From contig NZ_JRKN01000020.1 in the NCBI RefSeq assembly GCF_000763905.1, positions 1 through 64,000 on the forward strand: a DNA stretch of 64,000 nt, given 5' to 3'. The stretch is from Paracoccus halophilus (lineage in GTDB: Bacteria; Pseudomonadota; Alphaproteobacteria; Rhodobacterales; Rhodobacteraceae). Made by a program: the position numbers and the translations under genes. The notes under the pieces were generated by a model. That model saw only the letters and a list, made by a program, of their open reading frames with translations, was not told where the DNA came from and ran no database searches. This document shows positions 55,410 to 63,702 of this stretch, piece after piece. Position 1 is the stretch's first letter. Every line of letters starts with the position of its first letter.

Positions 55410-57284
55410 TCAGACCCGGATCAGGGCCGGGTCTTCGTTGTCGTAAAGCCGTTCCAGAAGATCGGCGCGGCGGGTCAGGATCTTGTTGATGTTGAGCGAG
55501 CCCTTGTCGGTGATCTCATGCCCCTCGACGCTGGGCGGCTCGGCCAGGATGATGGCGCGGGTGATGCGCTTGGCCGATCCGGTGACGCCGGCATTCAGCT
55601 GGCGCAGCCGCTCCTCGATCCGGGCTTTCAGCCCGTCATCGGTGACCGCGCCGCGGGTGGTGTTATCCTCGGTCGCGGTGCCCGGCGGAGGAAAGACGAA
55701 CAGCCCCACCTCGCCCCGGTCATGGCCGCAGATCACCACGTCCTGAACCAGCCCGGCCAGCGATTTCAGCACGTTCATGCGCAGGTTGCCGGCCTGCACC
55801 CAGGTGCCGGTCTCAAGCTTGAAATCCTCGGACACGCGGCCGTCGAAGATCAGGCCCCGGTTCATGTCCAGCGGATCGACGAAGCGCACCGCATCGCCGG
55901 TGATGAAGAACCCTTCCTCGTCAAAGGCCTTGGCCGTGCGTTCGGGGTCCTGGTAATAGCCGGGCATCACATTGGGGCCGCGCACGCGGATTTCGCAGCG
56001 CATGTCGTCGTCCGGGATCAGCTTCAGCTCGACCCCGGGCAGCGGCACGCCGATCACGCCGGAACGGCCGATGGGCTCATAGACCATGACGCAGGCCGGC
56101 GCGGTTTCCGTCAGCCCCCAGCTTGAGGCCATCATCGGCAGGCCGCCCCGCACCTCGATCATCGCCCGCTCGATCCGGTCCCAGACATCCTGCGGCAGCG
56201 ATGCGCCGGCATAGAAGATCAGGTCCAGATCCTTGAGCAGCCGGTGACGCAGCGCGCGATCCTGTTGCAGCCTGTCGGCGATCATCGCGTAGCCGACAGG
56301 CACGTTGAAGGCCAGCGTGCCCGGATAGGCGTCGCGATTGGCCAGCGTCTCGGCAAAGCCGCGGCCGGTCGGCTTGCCGCTGTCCACATGCAGCGTGCCG
56401 CCATGGGCCAGCATCATGTTGACGTTATGGCTGCCGCCAAAGACATGGTTCCAGGGCAGCCAGTCGGTGATGCGCGGCGGCGCATCCGACAGATAGGGCA
56501 TGACCGCCGACATCTGCGCCTGATTGACGCAAAGCATGCGATGCGTCGTCAGAACCCCCTTGGGATCCGAACTTGAGCCCGAGGTGAACATGATCTTGGC
56601 CAGCGTATCCGGCCCGACGGCGGCATGCGCGGCCTCAAGCCCCGGATGCAGGTCGTGGGACAGGAAATCGGCCATGGGCGTCAGGTCGCGGCCGACCTTG
56701 GCCACCCTGCCCGCGACCATCTCGACCCCTTGCAGTTCCGGCAGGACCAGCGCCTTGGCATAGCGCGCGGCGTCATCGACAAAGGCCATGCGCGGGCGCA
56801 CCTTGTCCAGCACATAGGTCAGCCGGGCATGGGCCTCGGGGATCAGGGAATATTGCTCGGCCAGCGGCACCACGGGCACGCCGACATATTGCGCGGCCAG
56901 CGACAGGATCAGATGATCGACCCCGTTGCCGGACATGATCACGATGCAATCGTCCGCCCCCATCCCCCGCGCCAGCAGGGCCGAGGCCGTCCGCCGCACG
57001 AAACGCAGCAGGTCCGCATAGGTGACATTGCGCCAGCCGGGTCCGTCGCGTTCGGCCACGGCCAGGCGATAGGGCGCCTCATCCGCCCAGCGATGCAGCC
57101 AGTCGCCGGTGCAGCGCACATATTCCGGCAGCCCATAGCCCGAGCGCAGCAGGATCGTGCCATCGGCCCGGTCCTCGCGCTCGACCTTGTGCGGCAGATA
57201 GCGGGTCAGCGTGCGCGATGCCGCCCATTCGGCGCGTTCGCGGAAATTTTCAGGCGTCGTGGGCGGAATTTCGATCTCGTCCAT
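55410..57284 (-). CDS. feruloyl-CoA synthase-like AMP-dependent ligase
   Basis: 624-aa ANL ligase. The N-terminal block RLAVAERDGPGWRNVTYADL and ILSL-type lid residues, IMFTSGSSSDPKGVLTTHRM (phosphate loop), DWLPWNHVFGGSHNVNMML, ASSWGLTETAP (A5) and a C-terminal GSLNINKILTRRA with a late Lys follow the FerA/feruloyl-CoA synthase pattern and its length of ~620 aa. It would convert ferulate, p-coumarate or a related acid to the CoA ester. GGGGGAGGAG is ideally spaced from the ATG at 57284; the ATG at 57290 overlaps that site. Confidence 0.87.
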   Translation of the reverse strand: MDEIEIPPTTPENFRERAEWAASRTLTRYLPHKVEREDRADGTILLRSGYGLPEYVRCTGDWLHRWADEAPYRLAVAERDGPGWRNVTYADLLRFVRRTASALLARGMGADDCIVIMSGNGVDHLILSLAAQYVGVPVVPLAEQYSLIPEAHARLTYVLDKVRPRMAFVDDAARYAKALVLPELQGVEMVAGRVAKVGRDLTPMADFLSHDLHPGLEAAHAAVGPDTLAKIMFTSGSSSDPKGVLTTHRMLCVNQAQMSAVMPYLSDAPPRITDWLPWNHVFGGSHNVNMMLAHGGTLHVDSGKPTGRGFAETLANRDAYPGTLAFNVPVGYAMIADRLQQDRALRHRLLKDLDLIFYAGASLPQDVWDRIERAMIEVRGGLPMMASSWGLTETAPACVMVYEPIGRSGVIGVPLPGVELKLIPDDDMRCEIRVRGPNVMPGYYQDPERTAKAFDEEGFFITGDAVRFVDPLDMNRGLIFDGRVSEDFKLETGTWVQAGNLRMNVLKSLAGLVQDVVICGHDRGEVGLFVFPPPGTATEDNTTRGAVTDDGLKARIEERLRQLNAGVTGSAKRITRAIILAEPPSVEGHEITDKGSLNINKILTRRADLLERLYDNEDPALIRV

Positions 57285-57311
57285 TTGCATCTCCTCCCCC
57301 AGAGTTCGATT

Positions 57312-58085
57312 TCAGCGGAAAACCGGCGCGCGCTTTTCCAGAAAGGCGCGCAGCCCCTCTTGCGCGTCGGGCGTGGTCTGGACCAGCGCGGCGCACAGGC
57401 TCTCGGTGAACAGCCCATCCGCGCGTGACATGTCGTTGATGCGCGACAGCGCCTGCACCATGAAGTAATTCGACATCGGCGCATTGCCGGCGATCTCGGC
57501 CGCCAGCTTGCGGGCCAGAGGCAGGGCCTCGCCCTCGGCCACGCTGTAATGCGCAAGGCCAAGGTTGAGCCCCTCGTCGGCGCTGTATTTGCGGCCGGTC
57601 AGCATCATCTCGACCATGCGGTCGGCGCCAAGGATGCGGCCCACCCGGACCGAGGCCCCGCCGCCCACGAAGATGCCGCGCCGCCCCTCGGGCAGCTGAA
57701 AGATCACCGAGGGTTCGGCAATGCGCACATGGGTCGAGGTGGCCAGTTCCAGCCCGCCGCCGATCACCGCGCCCTGCATGGCGGAAATGGTGACGATACC
57801 GCTGAACTGGATCATGTCCATGACCCGGTGCCAGTTGCGCGAATGATAGACGCCATCCTCTGCGGAACGGTCCACATGTTCGGACAGATCGAGACCCGAG
57901 CAGAAATGCCCGCCCGCCCCGGTCAGGATCACCACCCGCACATCCCTGGGCAGGCTGGCATAGGCGTTTTCCAGCGCGGCGATCAGGCCGTCGCTCATGG
58001 CGTTGCGCTTGTCGGTGCGGATCAGGGTGACGGTGGCGATCTGGCCGTCCAGTTCGGTCGTCAGGTATTTCGCGTGATCGGACAT
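57312..58085 (-). CDS. crotonase-family enoyl-CoA hydratase (CouM-like role)
   Basis: 257-aa enoyl-CoA hydratase/isomerase superfamily protein. Oxyanion-hole motifs GGHFCSGLDLSEHV and AMQGAVIGGGLELATSTHVR, then QLPEGRRGIFVGGGASVRVGRI. In this operon it should hydrate the cinnamoyl-type CoA ester to the 3-hydroxy form; it could also be a hydratase-lyase (Ech) that directly gives the aldehyde, but no vanillin dehydrogenase gene follows. The start at 58085 has GGAGGAA; an ATG at 58109 overlaps the SDR stop. Confidence 0.85.
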   Translation of the reverse strand: MSDHAKYLTTELDGQIATVTLIRTDKRNAMSDGLIAALENAYASLPRDVRVVILTGAGGHFCSGLDLSEHVDRSAEDGVYHSRNWHRVMDMIQFSGIVTISAMQGAVIGGGLELATSTHVRIAEPSVIFQLPEGRRGIFVGGGASVRVGRILGADRMVEMMLTGRKYSADEGLNLGLAHYSVAEGEALPLARKLAAEIAGNAPMSNYFMVQALSRINDMSRADGLFTESLCAALVQTTPDAQEGLRAFLEKRAPVFR

Positions 58086-58105
58086 GTTTTCCTCCTTCGG
58101 GACGG

Positions 58106-58870
58106 TCATTTCGGGGCCAGGCGCACGGCGCTGTCGATACGGATCACCTCGCCGTTCAGCAGCGGGTTCTCGACGATCTGCTGCACCAGCATGGCGTATT
58201 CCTCGGGGCGGCCCATGCGCGACGGAAAGGGCAGCCCGGCTTCCAGCGAGGCCTTGGCCTCCGGTGGCAGGCCGGCGCTCATCGCGGTCTCGAAAAGACC
58301 CGGTGCGATGGTCATCACGCGGATGCCGAACCGGGCCAGTTCGCGCGCGGCGGGCAGGGTCAGCGAGGCGATGCCGCCCTTCGAGGCCGCATAGGCCGCC
58401 TGCCCGATCTGCCCGTCCTGCCAGGCGACGGATGCGGTGTTGACGATCACGCCCCGCGCGCCGTCATCGTCCAGCGGATCGGTCGCCGCCATGGCGCGGG
58501 CGGCATGGCTCAGCACGACATAGCTGCCGTAAAGGTTGATCTTCAGCGTCCGCTCGAACGCATCCAGCGACAGGCTGCCATCGCGCGGCAGGATGCGCGC
58601 GGCGGTGCCGATGCCGGCGCAGTTCACCACGATGCGCGGTGTGCCCAGATCCTGCATGACGCGGGCGAATGCGGCCTCGACCGCGGCGGCGTCGGACACG
58701 TCGGCCGCAACCGCCAGCCCGCCGATTTCGCCGGCCACGCGATCCGCGGCCTCTTGCGCCAGATCCATCACGGCCACGCGCGCACCGAGTGCCGCCAGCC
58801 GCCGCGCCGTTGCCTCGCCGAGACCGCTGCCGGCGCCGGTGACAAGGGCGATCTGTCCGGAAATATCCAT
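58106..58870 (-). CDS. SDR, 3-hydroxyacyl-CoA dehydrogenase type II-like (CouN-like role)
   Basis: 254-aa NAD-dependent dehydrogenase: ALVTGAGSGLGEATARRLAA, VVNCAGIGTAARILPRDGSL, NTASVAWQDGQIGQAAYAASKGG with the Ser-Tyr-Lys triad, and PGLFETAMSAGLP. The ILPRDGSLSLDAFERTLKIN and MGRPEEYAMLVQQIVENP blocks are typical of the HSD17B10-like group that oxidises 3-hydroxyacyl-CoA. Placed between hydratase and ligase genes, it should make the 3-ketoacyl-CoA for the amidohydrolase. AAGGAA precedes the ATG. Confidence 0.87.
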   Translation of the reverse strand: MDISGQIALVTGAGSGLGEATARRLAALGARVAVMDLAQEAADRVAGEIGGLAVAADVSDAAAVEAAFARVMQDLGTPRIVVNCAGIGTAARILPRDGSLSLDAFERTLKINLYGSYVVLSHAARAMAATDPLDDDGARGVIVNTASVAWQDGQIGQAAYAASKGGIASLTLPAARELARFGIRVMTIAPGLFETAMSAGLPPEAKASLEAGLPFPSRMGRPEEYAMLVQQIVENPLLNGEVIRIDSAVRLAPK

Positions 58871-58885
58871 CGAAAATTCCTTTCC

Positions 58886-60166
58886 TTACATGAAGCCGCG
58901 CAGCGCGAGCATCGCCGCGACCAGCGCCAGATCGGCCAGAATGAACGGCACGATGCCGGCAAAGACCTGTTCCAGCCGCACATAGTCGCGCGCGACCGAA
59001 TGGATGACGAAGACATTCAATCCCACCGGCGGGGTGATCATCCCGATCTCAAGCAGCTTGGCGACCAGCAGGCCGAACCACAGCTTGTCGACCCCGTGCT
59101 GCGCCAGAATCGGCAGGAACAGAGGCAGCGTCAGCAGCAGCGCCCCGATCGGTTCCAGAAACATCCCCAGGATCAGGTAGATCACCACGATGGCCAGGAG
59201 CAGCGCGAAGGTGCCCAGGCCCAGCCCCTCGACGAATGCGCCCATCTGCATCGACAGGCCCGACATCGCCACCAGCCGCGTGAACAGGTTGGCGCCGATG
59301 GCGATGATGAACAGCGCGCCCCCGGACAGCAGCGTATCGACAAGGCTTTCCTTGAAGCCCTCCCATGTCAGCGAACGGCGCACCAGCCCGATCAGGATGG
59401 CCACGAAACTGCCGAAGGCGCCGGCCTCGGTGGCGGTGAAGAAGCCGCTGAACAGCCCGCCGAAGACCGCGACGATCAGCAGGAGCACCGGCCAGATTTC
59501 CAGCGTCTTGGACCAGCGGTCGCCCATCGTATAGGGCTCGGCCCGGGGCAGGCTGTCGGGGTCGCGCCACCAATAGACCAGCACCGCCGCGATATAGAAG
59601 GCCAGCGAGGCAAGGCCCACGAACAGCCCGCCAAGGAAAAGCTGGTTGATCGAGGTCTCGGCCTGGATGCCGAACAGGATCAGGATGATCGAGGGCGGGA
59701 TCAGCGCGCCGATGGTGCCGCCGGCCGCGACCGCGCCGGTGGCGATGCGCAGATCGTACCCCTGACGCGCCATTTCCGGCACCGCGATGCGCCCGATGGC
59801 GGCCGAGCAGGCGACCGAGGACCCCGACACCGCCGCAAAGCCCGAGGCGCCGGCCAGCGAGGCAATGGCCAGCCCGCCGGGCAGCCAGCCCCACCAGACG
59901 CGGGCGGCCTCGAACAATCCGCGCGTCAGCCCCGAGTGATAGGCGATATAGCCCATCAGCAGGAACATCGGGATCGAGGACAGCGTCCAGCTGGCCGAGG
60001 TGGTATAGGGGATCGTGGACAGCATCGACAGCGCCGGCCGCAGCCCCGCGACCGCCCAGATGCCGATGAATGACACGCCGATCAGGCTGGCGGCGATGGG
60101 CACGCGCGCCGCGATCAGGGCCAGCAGCGCGACCAGCGCCAGAATGCCGATGGTGACGGGTTCCAT
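58886..60166 (-). CDS. dctM: TRAP transporter large permease, DctM type
   Basis: 426-aa inner-membrane permease with about 12 spans: IPMFLLMGYIAYHSGLTRGL, SGSSVACSAAIGRIAVPEMA, GALIPPSIILILFGIQAETS and FLEPIGALLLTLPLFLPIL are DctM-type signatures. It forms the channel of a sodium-coupled TRAP system with the genes at 60.2 and 60.8 kb. The ATG at 60166 shares one base with the dctQ stop (TGATG); the GTG at 60169 is less likely. Confidence 0.95.
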   Translation of the reverse strand: MEPVTIGILALVALLALIAARVPIAASLIGVSFIGIWAVAGLRPALSMLSTIPYTTSASWTLSSIPMFLLMGYIAYHSGLTRGLFEAARVWWGWLPGGLAIASLAGASGFAAVSGSSVACSAAIGRIAVPEMARQGYDLRIATGAVAAGGTIGALIPPSIILILFGIQAETSINQLFLGGLFVGLASLAFYIAAVLVYWWRDPDSLPRAEPYTMGDRWSKTLEIWPVLLLIVAVFGGLFSGFFTATEAGAFGSFVAILIGLVRRSLTWEGFKESLVDTLLSGGALFIIAIGANLFTRLVAMSGLSMQMGAFVEGLGLGTFALLLAIVVIYLILGMFLEPIGALLLTLPLFLPILAQHGVDKLWFGLLVAKLLEIGMITPPVGLNVFVIHSVARDYVRLEQVFAGIVPFILADLALVAAMLALRGFM

Positions 60167-60705
60167 CACGCGTCCTCCCGCATGGCGTCGACCTGATCCA
60201 GCGGGTCGTGATCGCCGTCACGGAACTGCCCGGTCAGGACCTCGATGATGCGGATCGCGATGACGATCAGCGCCAGGCCAAAGGAAAACGGCAGGATCCA
60301 GTAGCTGGGCCAGGTGATGAAGCGCATCGTGCCGGCCTCGATATAGGCGCCGCGATCCATCTGCCGCATCGCTTCGCCGAAAGATCCGTAAAGCAGCACC
60401 GCCAGGACCGCGCCAAAGACCAGGAAACCGAACAGCAACACGGCCTTCAGCGGCGCGCCGGTCAGTTTCTGGGTAAAGATGGTCGCCTCGATATGGCGGC
60501 GCTTCAGCTCGGTCAGGGCCAGCGGCAGCACGCTGACCGCGACCATGTAATATTTGCCGACAAGGTCCGGGGTGGCCGGAAATCCCGCGCCCAGAAAGGC
60601 GCGCATGAAGACGTCCACCACGACCTGAAGCATCATCAGGACCAGCACGAGGCCGCCCATGACCATGCTGAACCGCGCCACGGCGGTTTCAACCGGTTTC
60701 AACAT
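60166..60705 (-). CDS. dctQ: TRAP transporter small permease, DctQ type
   Basis: 179-aa four-span membrane protein: MLKPVETAVARFSMVMGGLV, DVFMRAFLGAGFPATPDLVG and ELKRRHIEATIFTQKL match DctQ. It pairs with DctM to form the membrane complex. GGAGG lies 6 bp before the ATG at 60705. Confidence 0.92.
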   Translation of the reverse strand: MLKPVETAVARFSMVMGGLVLVLMMLQVVVDVFMRAFLGAGFPATPDLVGKYYMVAVSVLPLALTELKRRHIEATIFTQKLTGAPLKAVLLFGFLVFGAVLAVLLYGSFGEAMRQMDRGAYIEAGTMRFITWPSYWILPFSFGLALIVIAIRIIEVLTGQFRDGDHDPLDQVDAMREDA

Positions 60706-60772
60706 CCGATCCTCCGGGGGAATTGCGGGGTGAGGTCGCGCGCGCAGGCATTCGGCGCGCGCGGGCTGGCGG

Positions 60773-61876
60773 TTACTGACCGTAGGTCGCGTAATCGACC
60801 TTGGACCAGATTTCCCGGTCGCGCAGGGCGGCCAGTTCATCGGGTGTGGTTTCGGGCGTGACCAGCCCTTCCCATTTCTCGATCAATTCCTTGTAGCGGT
60901 CCACCTTGGCCTGTGCGTCGGTGACTCCACGGCTTGCCAGAACCTCGGCCGCGCCGGCCAGACGCTCGGCGTTGAACTTGTCGCGGGCCTCGATCACCTC
61001 GGGGTCGGGGGTGATGAACTCGACCATGTTTTGATCCCTGACCTCGGCCACCTGACGGTCGAAACCGGCCAGCCCCTCGGCCAGCCCGTATTGCGCGGCA
61101 ACGGCCAGCGCCTGACGGTCGGCCGTGTCCATCCGGTCCCAAAGCAGGCGGCTGGCGGTCATCACGGCGGCGCCGTTGAACACGCCCTGATCGATGACGG
61201 TGACATAGTCGATCACGTCGCCCAGCCGGTTCGCAATGATCTCGTGCGGGGAACTGAAGGTCGCGTCGATCACGCCCTGGCTCAGGCTTTCGAACAGCTC
61301 GCTCGATTGCATCTGCACCGCGACACCGCCCATCGCCTCGATATAGGCGGCGTAGAAGGGCGAGCCGCTGCGCACCTTGAGCCCCTTGAAATCGTCGAGC
61401 GCGCGCACCGGCCTGGTGGTCAGCAGCTGGTAAAGCGGCGTCGTGTCCGAGCCCAGATAGACCTGCCCGTTGCGGCTGAATTCGGCCTGGCAGGGTTCGC
61501 ACCCCACCAGATATTCCGTCACCGCCGAGGAGACGACCTGCGGGCTTGACCCAAGCATGGACAGTTCCGACACCAGCGCGCTTTCGGGATATTCGGCGAT
61601 GAAATAGGGCATCAGAAGCGGCCCGAAATCGGTCACGCCGTCGCGCAGCCCGGTCGACATCTCGTTCGGCGCCACCAGACCCGAGGGCGTGTCCTGCCCG
61701 GTCCAACGGCCGTCGGTCAGTTCCTCGAGCTTGGTGAACATGGTCGGGTAGAAATCGCGGGCGATGGCGTGGTTCGGCCCGAAGGCGCTGGTGGCGCGGA
61801 TGGTGTCGGCCGAGGCCGCCACGGCCAGCGCGGAAATCGAACATGCGACAACGGTCGCGGCAATGCGCGTCTTCAT
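60773..61876 (-). CDS. dctP: TRAP transporter substrate-binding protein, DctP type
   Basis: 367-aa periplasmic binding protein with a signal peptide ending SALAVAASADT. DctP features: AFGPNHAIARDFYPTMFTKL, LDDFKGLKVRSGSPFYAAYI, FESLSQGVIDATFSSPHEII with the ligand-binding Arg in KVRSG. A CEPC pair near residue 128 could form a disulphide in the periplasm. With a hydroxycinnamate-type catabolic set downstream, an aromatic acid is the likely cargo. 57 bp after marR and 67 bp before dctQ. Confidence 0.93.
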   Translation of the reverse strand: MKTRIAATVVACSISALAVAASADTIRATSAFGPNHAIARDFYPTMFTKLEELTDGRWTGQDTPSGLVAPNEMSTGLRDGVTDFGPLLMPYFIAEYPESALVSELSMLGSSPQVVSSAVTEYLVGCEPCQAEFSRNGQVYLGSDTTPLYQLLTTRPVRALDDFKGLKVRSGSPFYAAYIEAMGGVAVQMQSSELFESLSQGVIDATFSSPHEIIANRLGDVIDYVTVIDQGVFNGAAVMTASRLLWDRMDTADRQALAVAAQYGLAEGLAGFDRQVAEVRDQNMVEFITPDPEVIEARDKFNAERLAGAAEVLASRGVTDAQAKVDRYKELIEKWEGLVTPETTPDELAALRDREIWSKVDYATYGQ

Positions 61877-61933
61877 GTGTTCCTCCCAAGGGTCAGGTCT
61901 GGGCCGGCTTCCTCTCCGGCCCGCAAGTGGTCG

Positions 61934-62416
61934 TCAGGTCGTCGTCTGGGGCGCCCCTGCGTCAAGCCGTTCCAGGACGGCCAGAAGATGGGCGCGGTCT
62001 TGCGGGTTCAGCCGGCCGATGACAGCGTCCTCGGCCTGCCGGACCTTTTCGGCGACGCTGTCGCGAAGACGGCGCCCCCGCAGCGTGGCCGTCAGCGCAT
62101 AGCGCCGGCGGTCGGTTGGTACTCTCTCGCGGCCGATCAGGCCGCGCTGTTCCAGCTCGTCAATGATCACGACGAGGTTGGAACGCTCCATCTGCAGGAC
62201 CGCCGCAAGCTCGGACTGCACGATTCCGGGGTTGTCTGCGATGATCGACAGGCAGGAAAAGCTGACCACGCGCAGGTTCTCGCCGGCGAGCACGCGCTGC
62301 GCCTGAGGCTGGATCTGCATATAGGCCCGCTTCAGCCGATACCCGATCAGCGTGCCGAGGACGGTATCCTCTACCTGCACGGGATCGTCCTGAAACTGAT
62401 CATCAAGCTGCGCCAT
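61934..62416 (-). CDS. MarR-family regulator, candidate repressor of the hydroxycinnamate operon
   Basis: 160-aa winged-helix dimer: NPGIVQSELAAVLQMERSNL (recognition helix region), VVIIDELEQRGLIGRERVPTDRRRYALTATLRG wing segments. MarR proteins of this kind (CouR, FerR) repress phenylpropanoid genes and are released by the CoA thioester. It heads the ten-gene minus-strand operon and has a perfect 18-bp inverted repeat over its promoter. GGGGGA precedes the ATG at 62416; the open frame continues upstream through the operator. Confidence 0.87.
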   Translation of the reverse strand: MAQLDDQFQDDPVQVEDTVLGTLIGYRLKRAYMQIQPQAQRVLAGENLRVVSFSCLSIIADNPGIVQSELAAVLQMERSNLVVIIDELEQRGLIGRERVPTDRRRYALTATLRGRRLRDSVAEKVRQAEDAVIGRLNPQDRAHLLAVLERLDAGAPQTTT

Positions 62417-62438
62417 CGATTCCCCCCTTCTTCGTTCA

Positions 62439-62484
62439 TAGTTACACCAGATAATAGTTATGCTCAATAACTATTATCTGGTGT
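62439..62484 (-). promoter_or_regulatory. marR promoter with perfect 18-bp inverted-repeat operator
   Basis: Left arm ACACCAGATAATAGTTAT (62444-62461), 5-bp spacer GCTCA, right arm ATAACTATTATCTGGTGT (62467-62484), all 18 positions complementary. On the minus strand TTGAGC (62462-62467) and TAACTA (62439-62444) are 17 bp apart, so the left arm fills the promoter spacer. Binding here would block the RNA polymerase. Confidence 0.8.
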
Positions 62485-62576
62485 GCGTATTTCGATGCTG
62501 TCCGGCGAAGCCCGCTCAGCGCGGCAGCATGAAGCCTTCGAAGAAACCGGCAAGCCAGGTCATCTCTGCCCTTCAG

Positions 62577-63623
62577 CTATGTCCTTCCGCTCCTGTTAAG
62601 GACGCCCAGCATGGCCGGAACGAGCACAAGCAGGATCAGGATGCGTGCAAAGTGGTGGAGAGCCACGAATGCCGGATCATATCCAAGCGCGAGTCCGATG
62701 GCAGCCATCGCCTCGACGCCGCCAGGTGCAAAGGCGATCCAGACCTCGCCGAGCGGCAGTCCGGTCAGCGCCGCGGTGGCGGCCGCGAATGCGAACGAAA
62801 GCAGGGTCGCCGACAGGACGACGGCGATACCGGCACGCAGCAGGCGCACGGTGTGGCCCTTGCGGATCAAGCGAAGCCGGGTGCCGAGTGCGCTTCCCGT
62901 CAGGAGGAACCCGACGGCAATTGCCCAACCGGGCGCAGCGCCCTCGGCCAGTCCGGCGACATGGGCGGCGCCCGAGACGATCATGCCCGCGAGAAGGCAC
63001 GCGGCCGGCAGGCCGAGCCGGCCTCCGACGGCGCCGATGGCGTATCCCGCGAGCACGAGGCCGGCGAAGGTATATGGCTGCATCGTCTGGTGGACCGGAG
63101 CAATCGCCTCGATGAGGCCGAGCGCGAAGACGAGAAGGGGGACGGTCGTGACCATCATGAACAGGCGGACGAGCTGTAGCGCGGTCACGACGGTCACATC
63201 GCCACGGCCCTCAAGCGCGACGGCAACGGCATAGGACATGGTGCCGGGGCTGCTCGACAGAACGGCCGTGTCGGCATCGAAACCAAAAACGCGGCGGAGC
63301 ATCGCCGCACCGACGGCGACCGTCGCGACCAGGGATGCCGCGAGCATTGCAAGGCTGATGCTCCAGTCCCGCGATTGGGCAAGAAGGTCGGCCTCGATAC
63401 CGGCGCCGAGCGAGACGCCGATGATGACGAAGGCGATGTCGCGAAGCCGCGCCGGCAAGGCCACCGGTAGGCCTGCGCCTGCCGCGGCGGCAACGGCAAG
63501 GCAGCTGCCGATCAGGGCAGCTGCCGGGAGGCCGAGCATGGAGGCGGTCGCTGCGCCGGCGGCGCCGAGCGCCAGGGTTGCGCAGATCCGCAAGATCGGG
63601 CCAGCGGGAATAGGGCTGAACAC
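62577..63623 (-). CDS. AbrB-family membrane protein (putative ammonia monooxygenase-like/AbrB duplication)
   Basis: 348-aa protein with about ten hydrophobic segments and an internal duplication: GLPAAALIGSCLAVAAAAGA .. VIIGVSLGAGIEADLL in the first half and LGLPAACLLAGMIVSGAAHV .. LTGSALGTRLRLIRKG in the second, each followed by PGTMSYAVAVALEGRGDVTV or FAPGGVEAMAAIGLALGYDP. This is the AbrB (TIGR03082) repeat family, often next to tricarboxylate (TctABC) transporters as here. Function unproven. 160 bp before marR on the same strand; the gap holds the palindrome. Confidence 0.87.
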   Translation of the reverse strand: MFSPIPAGPILRICATLALGAAGAATASMLGLPAAALIGSCLAVAAAAGAGLPVALPARLRDIAFVIIGVSLGAGIEADLLAQSRDWSISLAMLAASLVATVAVGAAMLRRVFGFDADTAVLSSSPGTMSYAVAVALEGRGDVTVVTALQLVRLFMMVTTVPLLVFALGLIEAIAPVHQTMQPYTFAGLVLAGYAIGAVGGRLGLPAACLLAGMIVSGAAHVAGLAEGAAPGWAIAVGFLLTGSALGTRLRLIRKGHTVRLLRAGIAVVLSATLLSFAFAAATAALTGLPLGEVWIAFAPGGVEAMAAIGLALGYDPAFVALHHFARILILLVLVPAMLGVLNRSGRT

Positions 63624-63668
63624 GTGTGGGGCTTCCCTGTCTTGATGCGACGCAGGCGCCGCGAAAGG

Positions 63669-63695
63669 CCGCCGGCCGCCCGAGGCGGCCGGCGG
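63669..63695 (-). terminator. tctA terminator
   Basis: Perfect 12-bp GC stem (63669-63680 with 63684-63695) with a CGA loop; on the minus strand it is followed by CCTTTCG. It lies between the tctA stop and the AbrB gene. Confidence 0.7.
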
Positions 63696-63702
63696 TCCCT
63701 GA

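Noticed and set aside
58505-60073. 522-codon plus-strand open frame
   Set aside because: Antisense of the SDR and dctM genes, with the Gln/Arg/Asp-rich shadow composition.
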